64,000 nt of DNA from Cervus elaphus. Its lineage: Eukaryota > Chordata > Mammalia > Artiodactyla > Cervidae. A program made the translations under genes and the position numbers. The notes beneath the pieces are model-generated. The model ran no database searches. It was not told the origin of the DNA and worked only from the letters and a program-made list of their open reading frames with translations. Where the stretch lies: the NCBI RefSeq assembly GCF_910594005.1, contig NC_057827.1:4712001-4776000 (forward strand), written 5' to 3'. Position 1 is the first letter of the stretch. The number at the start of each line of letters is the position of its first letter. Positions 35,934-47,285 of the stretch are shown piece by piece.

Positions 35934-38900
35934 CCTCTGGAGTCGAAGCCAGGGACTAACCTCTCATCTCGAGTTGATTTTTGGTCCACGGAGCTCTTTC
36001 GTGTTGCTACAGTGACCTCAGGATCCCTCTAGCCTTGAAACAGTGTTCTTGGGTTTTCCCTGGAGTGCCATCAAGGTAATCAAGGCTCCTTTCATGTGTG
36101 ATGTGCAACACGGAATTGCTCTGCACGCAGTGCAGGGGAATCGGGCCTAATCTCGAGGCGAGGGGGAAGTCTCATGGTTTTTCTCGAGTTGCGGCGGGAA
36201 CCTGGGGTATATTCTCGAGCTACCACGGGGATGGCCCTTCCTCACACGTGTTTGTTCACCGACGTCAGGACTCCTGCCTAGTTTCGAGGGACAACTCGGG
36301 ATTCTTCTCGAGGCTTGGCAGGGCAATTGGGACGCCTCTCCAGCTGAGGCGGAAGACCAAGGGTCCCTTTCCACATGCCACAGGAATCCTGGGACTCCTA
36401 TCAAGCTTCACGAGGAGTCAGGCATCGTCTCCTTTGGAGGCACTGATCTCCGCGTACCTCTGGAGTTTTCAAAGGATGTGAGGCCTCTGGTCGCGATGAG
36501 GTGGGGAACTAGGTCTTTCTATGTGGTCTCCACAGGGGATGCAGACATCCTTTCGTCTTGGGAGATCCAAGATGAGCCTGCATTCAAGTCACTGCAGGGA
36601 TATCCAGCCTTATTTCGAGTCAGGGCATCGTGGTCTCCATTCCACTTGAGGCCGCAAACTCAGGGTCCTTCTCACATACCTAGAGCTGAGAGAAGCCTCC
36701 GCTTGAGGTGCTTGTGGTAAGGTGGTATCCCTCTGGAGTCGAAGCCAGGGACTAACCTCTCATCTCGAGTTGATTGTTGGTCCAAGTAGCTCTTTCGTGT
36801 TGCTACAGTGACCTCAGGATCCCTCTAGCCTTAAAACAGTGTTCTTGGGTTTTCTCTGGAGTGCCATCAAGGTAATCAAGGCTCCTTTCATGTGTGATGT
36901 GCAACACGGAATTGCTCTGCACGCAGTGCAGGGGAATCGGGCCTCATCTCGAGGCGAGGGGGAAGTCTCATGGTTTTTCTCGAGTTGCGGCGGGAACCTG
37001 GGGTATATTCTCGAATTACGACGGGGATGGCCCTTCAACACACGTGTTTGTTCAGCGACGTAAGGACTCCTGCCTAGTTGCGAGGGACAACTCGGGATTC
37101 TCCTCGAGGCTTGGCAGGGCAATTGGGACGCCTCTCCAGCTGAGGCGGAAGACCAAGGGTCCCTTTCAACGTGCCACAGGAATCCTGGAACTCCTATCAA
37201 GTTTCACGAGTAGTCAGGCATCGTCTCCTTTGGAGGCACTGATCTCCGCGTACCTCTGGAGTTTTCAAAGGATGTGAGGCCTCTAGTCGCGATGAGGTGG
37301 GGAACTAGGTCTTTCTCTGTGGTCTCCACAGGGGATTCAGACATCCTTTCGTCTTAGGAGATGCAAGACGAGCCTGCATTCAAGTCACTGCAGGGATATC
37401 CGGCCTTATTTCGAGTCAGGCCATCGCGGTGTCCATTCCACTTGAGGCCGCAAACTCAGGGTCCCTCTCACATACCTAGAGCTGAGAGAAGCCTCCTCTT
37501 GAGGTGCTTGTGGTAAGGTGGTATTCCTCTGGAGTCGAAGCCAGGGACTAACCTCTCATCTCGAGTTGATTTTTGATCCACGGAGCTCTTTCCTGTTGCT
37601 ACAGTGACCTCAGGATCCCTCTAGCCTTGAAACAGTGTTCTTGGGGTTTCTCTGGAGTGCCATCAAGGAAATCAAGGCTCCTTTCATGTGTGATGTGCAA
37701 CACGGAATTGCTCTGCACACAGTGCAGGGGAATCGGGCCTCATCTCGCGGCGATGGGGAAGTCTCATGGTTTTTCTTGAGTTGCGACGGGAACCTGGGGT
37801 GTATTCTCGAGTTACGACGGGGATGACCCTTCCACCCACGTGTTTGTTCAGCGACGTCAGGACTCCTGCCAAGTTGCGAGGGACAACTCGGGATTCTCCT
37901 CGAGGCTTGGCAGGGCAATTGGGATGCCTCTCCAGCTGAGGCGGGAGACCAAGAGTCCCTTTCCACGTGCCACAGGAATTCTGGGACTCTTATCAAGTTT
38001 CACGAGAAGTCAGGCATCGTCTTCATTGGAGGCACTGATCTCCGCATACCTCTGGTGTTTTCAAAGGATGTGACCCTCCGGTCGCGATGAGGTGGGGAAC
38101 TAGGTCTTTCTCTGTGGTCTCCACAGGGGATTCAGACATCCTTTCTTCTTCGGAGAGGCAAGACGAGCCTGCATTCAATCACTGCAGGGTTGTCCAGCCT
38201 TATTTCGAGTCAGGGCATCGCGATGTCCATTCCACTTGAGGCCGCAAACTCAGGGTCCCTCTCAGATGCCTCGAGCTGAGAGAAGCCTCCTCTTGAGGTG
38301 CTTGTGGTAAGGTCGTATCCCTCTGGAGTCGAAGCCAGGGACTAACCTCTCATCTCGAGTTGATTTTTGGTCCACGGAGCTCTTTCTTGTTGCTACAGTG
38401 ACCTCAGGATCCCTTTAGCTTGAAACAGTGTTCTTGGGGTTTTTCTGGAGTGCCATCAAGGAAATCAAGGCTCTTTTCATGTGTGATGTGCAACACGGAA
38501 TTGCTCTGCACGCAGTGCAGGGGAATCGGGCCTCATCTCGCGGCGAGGGGGAAGTCTCATGGTTTTTCTCGAGTTGCGGCGGGAACCTGGGGTATATTCT
38601 CGAGTTACGACGGGGATGGCCCTTCCACACACGTGTTTGTTCAGCCACGTCAGGACTCCTGCCTAGTTGCGAGGGACAACTCGGGATTCTCCTCGAGGCT
38701 TGGCAGGGCAATTGGGACGCCTCTCCAGCTGAGGCGGGAGACCAAGGTTCCCTTTCCACGTGCCACAGGAATCCTGGGACTCCTATCAAGTTTCACGAGG
38801 AGTCAGGCATCGTCTTCATTGCACGCACTGATCTCCGCGTACCTCTGGAGATTTCAAAGAATTTGAGGTCTCCGGTCGCAATTAGGTGGGGATCTAGGTC

Positions 38901-41900
38901 TCTCTCTGTGGTCTCCACAGGGGATTCAGATTGCTCTCATCTTAGGAGATGCAAGACGAGCCTGCATTCAAGTCACTGCAGGGATATCCGGCCTTATTTC
39001 GAGTCAGGGCATCGCGGTGTCCATTCCACTTGAGGCCGCAAATTCAGGGTCCCTCTCACATACCTAGAGCTGAGAGAAGACTCCTCTTGAGGTGCTTGTG
39101 GTAAGGTGGTATTCCTCTGGAGTCAAAGCCAGGAACTAACCTCTCATCTCGGGTTGATTTTTGGTCCACGGAGCTCTTTCGTGTTGCTACAGTGACCTCA
39201 GGATCCCTCTAGCCTTGAAACAGTGTTCTTGGGGGTTCTCTGGAGTGCCATCAAGGAAATCAAGGCTGCTTTCATGTGTGATGTGCAACACGGAATTGTT
39301 CTGCATGCAGTGCAGGGGAATCGGGCCTAATCTCATGGCGAGGGGGAAGTCTCATGGTTTATCTCGAGTTGCGGCGGGAACCTGGGGTATATTCACGAGT
39401 TACGACAGGGATGGCCCTTCCACCCACGTGTTACTTCAGCGACGTCAGGACTCCTGCCTAGTTGCGAGGGACAACTCGGGATTCTCCTCGAGGCTTGACA
39501 GGGCAATTGGGACGCCTCTCCAGTTGAGGCGGGACACCAAGTGTCCCTTTCCACGTGCCACAGAAATCCTGGGACTCTTATCAAGTTTCACGAGGAGTCA
39601 GGCATCGTCTCCTTTGGAGGCACTGATCTCCGCGTACCTCTGGAGTTTTCAAAGGATGTGCGGCCTGGTGTCATGATGAGGTGGGGAACTAGGTTTTTCT
39701 CTGTGGTCTCCATACGGGATTCAGTTATACTCTCGTCATGGGAAATGCAAGACGAGCCTGCATTCAAGTCACTGCAGGGATATCCGGCCTTATTTTGAGT
39801 CAGGGCATCGCAGTGTCCATTCCACTTGAGGCTGCAAACTCAGGGTCCCTCTCACATACCTAGAACTGAGAGAAGCCTCCTCTTGAGGTGCTTGTGGTAA
39901 GGTGGTATTCCTCTGGAATCAAAGCCAGGAACTAACTTCTCATCTCGAGTTGATTCTTGGTCCACGGAGCTCTTTCGTGTTCCTACAGTGACCTCAGGAT
40001 CCCTCTAGCCTTGAAACAGTGTTCTTGGGGTTTCTCTGGAGTGCCATCAAGGAAATCAAGGCTCCTTTCATGTGTGATGTGCAACACAGAATTGCTCTGC
40101 ACGCAGTGCAGGGGAATCGGGCCTCATCTCGCGGCGAGGGGGAAGTCTCATGGTTTTTCTTGAGTTGCGGCGGGAACCTGGGGTATATTCTCGAGTTACG
40201 ACGGGGTGGCCCTTCCACCCACGTATTTGTTCAGCGACGTCAGGACTCCTGCCTAGTTGCGAGGGACAACTCGGGATTCTCCCCGAGGCTTGGCAGGGCA
40301 ATTGGGACGCCTCTCCAGCTGAGGCGGGAGACCAAGGGTCCCTTTCCACGTGCCGCAGGAATCCTGGGACTCCTATCAAGTTTCACAAGGAGTCAGGCAT
40401 CGTCTCCTTTGGAGGCACTGATCTCCGCGAACCTCTGGAGTTTTCAAAAGATGTGAGGCCTCCGGTCGCGATGAGGTGGGGAACTAGGTCTTTCTCTGTG
40501 GTCTCCACTGGGGATTCAGACATCCTTTCGTCTTGGGAGAGGCAAGACGATCCTGCATTCAAGTCACTGCAGGGATAACCGGCCTTATTTCGAGTAAGGG
40601 CATCGCGGTGTCCATTCCACTTGAGGCCGCAAACTCTGGGTCCCTCTCACATAGATAGAGCTGAGAGAAGCCTCCTCTTGAGGTGCTTGTGGTAAGGTGG
40701 TATTCCTCTGGAGTCGAAGCCAGGGACTAACCTCTCATCTCTACTTGATTTTTGGCCCACGGATCTCTTTCTTGTTGCTACAGTGACCTCAGGAACCCTC
40801 GAGCTTTGAAACAGTGTTCTTGGGGTTTCTCTGGAGTGCCATCAAGGAAATCAAGGCTCCTTTCATGTATGATGTGCAACACTGAATTGCTCTGCACGCA
40901 GTGCAGGTGAAGCGGACCTCATCTCGCGGCGAGGGGGAAGACTCATGGTTTTTCTCGAGTTGGGGCGGGAACCTGGGGTATATTCTCGAGTTACAACGGG
41001 GATGGCCCTTCCACCCACGTGTTTGTTCAGCGACGTCAGGACTCCTGACTAGTTGCGAGGGACAACTCGGGATTCTCCTCGAGGCTTGGCAGGGCAATTG
41101 GGACGCCTCTCCAGCTAAGGAGGGAGACGAAGGGTCCCTTTGCACGTGCCACAGGAATCCTGGGACTCCTATCAAGTTTCACGAGGAGTCAGGCATCGTC
41201 TCCTTTGGAGGCACTGATCTGAGAGAAGCCTCCTCTTGACGTGCTTGTGGTAAGGTGGTATTCCTCTGGAGTCGAAGCCAGGGACTAACCTCTCATCTCG
41301 AGTTGATTTTTGGTCCACGGAGCTCTTTCGTGTGGCTACAGTGACCTCAGGATCCCTCTAGCCTTGAAACAGTGTTCTTGGGGTTACTCTGGAGTGCCAT
41401 CAAGGAAATCAAGGCTCCTTTCATCTGTGATGTGCAACACGGAATTGCTCTGCACGCAGTGCAGGGGAATCGGGCCTCATTTCGCGGCGAGGGGGAAGTC
41501 TCATGGTTTTTCGCGAGTTGCGGCGGAAACCTGGGGTATATTCTCGAGTTACGACGGGGATGGCCCTTCCACACACGTGTTTGTTCTGCGAAGTCAGGAC
41601 TCCTGCCTAGTTGCGAGGGACAACTCGGGATTCTCCTCTAGGCTTGGCAGGGCAATTGGGACGCCTCTCCAGCTGAGGCGGGAGACCAAGAGTCCCTTTC
41701 CACGTGCCACAGGAATCCTGGGACTCCTATCAAGTTTCACGAGGAGTCAGGCATCATCTCCTTTGGAGGCAGTGATCTCCGCGTACCTCTGGAGTTTTCA
41801 AAGGATGTGAGGCCTCCAGTCGCGATGAGGTGGGATACTAGATCTTTCTCTGTGGTCTCCACAGGGGATTCAGACATCCTTTCGTCTTGGGAGATGCAAG

Positions 41901-42852
41901 ACGAGCCTGCATTCAAGTCACTGCAGGGATATCCGGCCTTATTTCGAGTCAGGGCATCGCGGTGTCCATTCCACTTGAGGCCGCAAACTCAGGGTCCCTC
42001 TCACATACCTAGAGCTGAGAGAAGCCTCCTCTTGAGGTGCTTGTGGTAAGGTGGTATTCCTCTGGAGTCGAAGCCAGGGACTAACCTCTCATCTCGAGTT
42101 GATTTTTGTCCATGGAGCTCTTTCGTGTTGCTACAGTGACCTCAGGATCCCTCTAGCCTTGAAACAGTGTTCTTGGGGTTTCTCCGGAGAGCCATCAAGG
42201 AAATCAAGGCTCCTTTCATGTGTGACGTGCAACACGGAATTGCTCTGCACGCAGTGCAGGGTATCGGGCCTCACTTTCCGGCGAGTGGGAAGTCTCATGG
42301 TTTTTCTCGAGTTGTGGTGGGAACCTGGGGTATATTCTCGAGTTAAGACGGGGATGGCCCTTCCACCCACGTGTTTGTTCAGCGACGTCAGGACTCCTGT
42401 CTAGTTGCGAGGGACAACTCGGGATTCTCCTCGAGGCTTGGCAGGGCAATTGGGACGCCTCTCCAGCTGAGGCGGAAGACCAAGGGTCCCTTTCCAAGTG
42501 CCACAGGAATCCTGGGACTCCTATCAAGATTCACGAGGAGTCAGGCATCGTCTCCTTTGGAGGCACTGATCTCCGCGTACCTCTGGAGTTTTCAAATGAT
42601 GTGAGGCCTCCGGTCGCGATGAGGTGGGGAACTAGGTCTTTCTCTGTGGTCTCCACAGGGGATTCAGACATCCTTTCGTCTTGGGAGATGCAAGACGAGC
42701 CTGCATTCAAGTCACTGCAGAGATATCCGGCCTTATTTCGAGTCAGGGCATCGCGGTGTCCATTCCACTTGAGGCCGCAAACTTAGGGTCCCTTTCCCAT
42801 ACCTAGAGCTGAGAGAAGCCTCCTCTTGAGGTGCTTGTGGTAAGGTGGTATC
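35934..42852 (+). repeat. 6,919-bp higher-order unit, copy 2
   Basis: This is a tandem copy of 29015-35933 at constant offset 6,919 bp, carrying the same truncated monomer and the same private variants. Those include AAGTAGCTCTTTCG, ATGTGACCCTCCGG, TCAGATTGCTCTCATC, CATACGGGATTCAGTTATAC and ATAGATAGAGCTGAG. Similarity continues to about 42,970 and then stops: the copy-1 position has TTGGGTTTTCCCTGG, while here the monomer reads TTGGGGTTTCTCTGG. The array therefore leaves this unit after two copies. Confidence 0.93.
40814..41371 (+). repeat. Truncated 558-bp monomer, copy 2
   Basis: This has the same breakpoint as the unit at 33895 (GGCACTGATCT joined to GAGAGAAGCC at about 41,221) and the same private changes. 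It sits at the equivalent place in the second 6,919-bp unit. It differs by AAGGGTCC where copy 1 has AAGTGTCC. Confidence 0.95.
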
Positions 42853-45539
42853 CCTCTGGAGTCGAAGCCAGGGACTAACCTCTCATCTCGAGTTGATTTG
42901 TGGTCCACGGAGCTCTTTCGTGTTGCTACAGTGACCTCAGGATCCCTCTAGCCTTGAAACAGTGTTCTTGGGGTTTCTCTGGAGTGCCATCAAGGAAATC
43001 AAAGCTCCTTTCATGCGTGATGTGCAACACGGAATTTCTCTGCACGCAGTGCAGGGGAATCGGGCCTCATCTCGCAGCGAGGTGGAAGTCTCATGGTTTT
43101 TCTCGAGTTGCGGCGGGAACCTGGGCTATATTTACGAGTTACGACGTGGATGGCCCTTCCACCCACGTGTTTGTTCCCCGACGTCAGGACTCCTGCCTAG
43201 TTGCGAGGGACAACTCGGGATTCTCCTCGAGGCTTGGCAGGGCAATTGGGACGCCTCTCCAGCTGAGGCGGGAGACCAAGTGTCCCTTTCCACGTGCCAC
43301 AGGAATCCTGGGACTCCTATCAAGTTTCACGAAGAGTCAGGCATCGTCTCCTTTGGAGGCACTGATCTCCGCGTACCTCTGGAGTTTTCAAAGGATGTGA
43401 GGCCTCCGGTCTCGATTAGGTGGGGAACTAGGTCTTTCTCTGTGGTCTCCACAGGGGATTCAGAGATCCTTTCGTCTTGGGAGATGCAAGACGAGCCTGC
43501 ATTCATGTCACTGCAGGGATATCCGGCCTTATTTTGAGTCAGGGCATCGTGGTGTACATTCCACTTGAGGCGGAAAACTCAGGGTCCCTCTCACATACCT
43601 AGAGCTGAGAGAAGCCTCCTCTTGAGGTGCTTGTGGTATGGTGGTTTTCCTCTGGAGTCGAAGCCAGGGACTAACCTCTCATCTCGAGTTGATTTTTGGT
43701 CCACGGAGCTCTTTCGTGTTGCTACAGTGACCTCAGGATCCCTCGAGCCTTAAAACAGTGTTCTTGGGGTTTCTCTGGAGTGCCATCAAGGAAATCAAGG
43801 CTCCTTTCATCTGTGATGTGCAACACGGAATTTCTCTGCACGCAGTGCAGGGGAATCGGGCCTCATTTCGCGGCGAGGGGGAAGTCTCATGGTTTTTCTC
43901 GAGTTGCGGCGGGAACCTGGGGTATCTTCTCGAGTTATGACGGGGATGGCCCTTCCACACACGTGTTTGTTCTGCGAAGTCAGGACTCCTGCCTAGTTGC
44001 GAGGGACAACTCGGGATTCTCCTCTAGGCTTGGCAGGGCAATTGGGATGCCTCTCCAGCTGAGGCGGGAGACCAAGGGTCCCTTTCCACGTGCCACAGGA
44101 ATCCTGGGACTCCTATCAAGTTTCACGAGGAGTCAGGCATCATCTCATTTGGAGGCACTGATCTCCGCATACCTCTGGAGTTTTCAAAGGATGTGAGGCC
44201 TCCAGTCGTGATGAGGTGGGATACTAGGTCTTTCTCTGTGGTCTCCACAGGGGATTCAGACATCCTTTCGTCTTGGGAGATGCAAGACGAGCCTGCATTC
44301 AAGTCACTGAAGGGATATCCGGCCTTATTTCGAGTCAGGGCATCGCGGTGTCCATTCCACTTGAGGCCGCAAACTCAGGGTCCCTCTCACATACCTAGAG
44401 CTGAGAGAAGCCTCCTCTTGAGGTGCTTGTGGTAAGGTGGTATTCCTCTGGAGTCGAAGCCAGGGATTAACCTCTCATCTTGAGTTGATTTTTGTCCATG
44501 GAGCTCTTTCGTGTTTCTACAGTGACCTCAGGATCCCTCTAGCCTTGAAACAGTGTTCTTCGGGTTTCTCTGGAGTGCCATCAAGGAAATCAAGGCTCAT
44601 TTCTTGTTTGATGTGCAACACGGAATTGCTCTGCATGCAGTGCAGGGGAATCGGGCCTCAACTCGCGCGAGGGGGAAGTCTCATGGTTTTTCTCGAGTTG
44701 CGGCGGGAACCTGGGGTATATTCTCGAGTTACGACGGGGATGGCGCTTCCACCCACGTGTTTGTTCAGCAACGTCAGGACTCCTGCCTAGTTACGAGGGA
44801 CAACTCGGGATTCTCCTCGAGGCTTGGCAGGGCAATTGGGATGCCTCTCCAGCTGAGGCGGGAGACCAAGGGTCCCTTTCCACGTGCCACAGGAATCCTG
44901 GGACTCCTATCAAGTTTCACGAGGAGTCAGGCATTGGCTCCTTTGGAGGCACTGATCTCCGCGTACCTCTGGCGTTGTCAAAGGATGTGAGGCCTCCGGT
45001 CGGGAAGAGGTGGGGAACTAGGTCTTTCTCTGTGGTCTCCACAGGGGATTCAGACATCCTTTCGTCTTGGGAGATGCAAGACGAGCCTGCATTCAAGTCA
45101 CTGCAGGGATATGCGGCCGTATTTCGAGTCAGGACATCGCGGTGTCCATTCCACTTGAGGCCGCAAAGTAAGGGTCCCTCTCACATACCTAGAGCTGAGA
45201 GAAGCCTCCTCTTGAGGTACTTGTGGTAAGGTGGTATTCCTCTGGAGTCGAAGCCAGGGACTAACCTCTCATCTCGAGTTGATTTTTGGTCCACGGAGCT
45301 CTTTCGTGTTGTGACAGTGACCTCAGAATCCCTCTAGCCTTGAAACAGTGTTCTTCGGGTTTCTCTGGAGTGCCATCAAGGAAATCAAGGCTCCTTTCAT
45401 GTGTGATGTGCAACACGGAATTGCTCTGCATGCAGTGCAGGGGAATCGGTCCTCAACTCGCGCGAGGGGGAAGTCTCATGGTTTTTCTCGAGTTGCGGCA
45501 GGAACCTGGGGTATATTCTCGAGTTGCGAGGGGGATGGC

Positions 45540-45930
45540 CCTTCCACCCACGTGTTTGTTCAGCCACGTCAGGACTCCTGCCTACTTGCGAGGGACAACT
45601 CGGGATTCTCCTCGAGGCTTGGCAGGGCAACTGGGACGCCTCTCCGGCTGAGGCGGGAGACCAAGTTTCCCTTTCCACGTGCCACAGGAATACTGGGACT
45701 CCTATCAAGTTTCACGAGGAGGCAGGCATCGTCTCCTTTGGAGGCACTGATCTCTGCGTACCTCTGGAGTTTTCAAAGGATGTGAGGCCTCCGGTCGCGA
45801 TGAGGTGGGGAACTAGGTCTTTCTCTGTGGTCTCCACAAGGGATTCAGACAGCCTTTCGTCTTGGAAGATGCAAGACGAGCCTTCATTCAAGTCACTGCA
45901 GGGATATCCGGCCTTATTTTGAGTCAGGGC
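45540..45930 (+). repeat. Conversion-like tract shared with 47,925-48,315 (3-monomer distance)
   Basis: At offset 2,385 bp both tracts carry the same uncommon set: GGCAACTGGGACGCC, CTCCGGCTGAGGCGGG, CAAGTTTCCC, GAGGAGGCAGGC, CACAAGGGATTCAGACAGCC, CTTGGAAGATGC and GAGCCTTCATTC. Sequence before and after is no closer than average; for example CCTACTTGCG faces CCTAGTTGCG near the left end, and GGCCTTATTTTGAG faces GGGCTTATTTCGAG at the right end. Confidence 0.78.
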
Positions 45931-46829
45931 ATCACGGTGTCCATTCCACTTGAGGCCGCAAACTCAGGGTCCCTCTCACATACCTAAAGCTACTAGAAGC
46001 CTTCTCTTGAGGTGCTTGTGGTAAGGTGTTATTGCTCTGGAGTCGACGTTAGGGACTAACCTTTCATCTCGAGTTGATTTTTGGTCCACGGAGCTCTTTC
46101 GTGTTGCTACAGTGACCTCAGGATCCCTCTAGCCTTGAAACAGTGTTCTTGGGGTTACTCTGGAGTGCCATCATGGAAATCAAGCCTCCTTTCATGTGTG
46201 ATGTGCAACACGGAATTGCTCTGCACGCAGTGCAGCGGAATCGGGCCTGATCTCGAGGCGAGGGGGAAGTCTCATGGTTTTTCTCGAGTTGCGGCGGGAA
46301 CGTGCGGTATATTCTCGAGTTACGACGGGGATGGAACTTTCACACACTTGTTTGTTCAGCAACGTCAGGACTCCTGCTTAGTTGCGCGGGACAACTCGGG
46401 ATTCTCCTCGAGGCTTGGCAGGGCAATTGGGATGCCTCTCCAGCTGAGGCGTGAGACCAAGTGTCCCTTTCCACGTGCCAAAGGAATCCTGGGACTCCTA
46501 TCAAGTTTCACGAGGAGTCAGGCATCGTCTCCTATGGAGGCGCGGATCTCTGCGTACCTCTGGAGTTATCAAAGGATGTGAGGCATCGGTTGCGATGAGG
46601 TGGGGAACTAGGTCTTTCTCTGTGGTCTCCACAGGGGATTCAGACATCCTTTCATCTTGGGAGATGCAAGACGAGTCTGCATTCAAGTCACTGCAAGGAT
46701 ATCCGGCCTTATTTCGAGTCAGGGCATCGCGGTGTCCATTCCACTTGAGGCCGCAAACTCAGGGTCCCTCTCACATACCTAGAGCTGAGAGAAGCCTCCT
46801 CTTGAGGTGCTTGTGGTAAGGTGGTATTC

Positions 46830-47285
46830 CTCTGGAGACGAAGCCAGGGACTAACCTCTCATCTCGAGTTGATTTTTGGTCCACGGAGCTCTTTTGTGTT
46901 GCTACAGTGACCTCAGGATCCCTCTAGCCTTGAAACAGTGGTCTTAGGGTTTCTGTGGAGTGCCATGAAGGAAATCAAGGCTCCTTTCATGTGTGATGTG
47001 CAACATTGAATTGCTCTGCCCGCAGTGCAGGGGAATCGGGCCTCATCTCGCGGCGAGTGGGAAGTCTCATGGTTTTTCTGGAGTTGCGGCGGGAACCTGG
47101 GGTATATTCTCGAGTTACGACTTGGATGGCCCTTTCAGGCACGTGTTTGTTCAGCGACGTCAGGACTCCTGCCTAGTTGCGAGGGACAATTCGGGATTCT
47201 CCTCGAGGCTTGGCAGGGCAATTGGGACGCCTCTCCAGCTGAGGCGGGAGACCAAGGGTCCCTTTCCACGTGCACAGGAATCCTG
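46830..47285 (+). repeat. Tract shared with 50,807-51,262 (5-monomer distance)
   Basis: At offset 3,977 bp both tracts share GGAGACGAAGCCAGGG, CTCTTTTGTGTTGC, GCCATGAAGGAAATC, CAACATTGAATTGC, CTGCCCGCAGTGC, CGACTTGGATGGCCC and a one-base deletion giving CCACGTGCACAGG. The CGACTTGGATGGCCC variant also occurs alone in the monomer at 50,119, next to the second copy. This suggests further local exchange. Confidence 0.78.
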
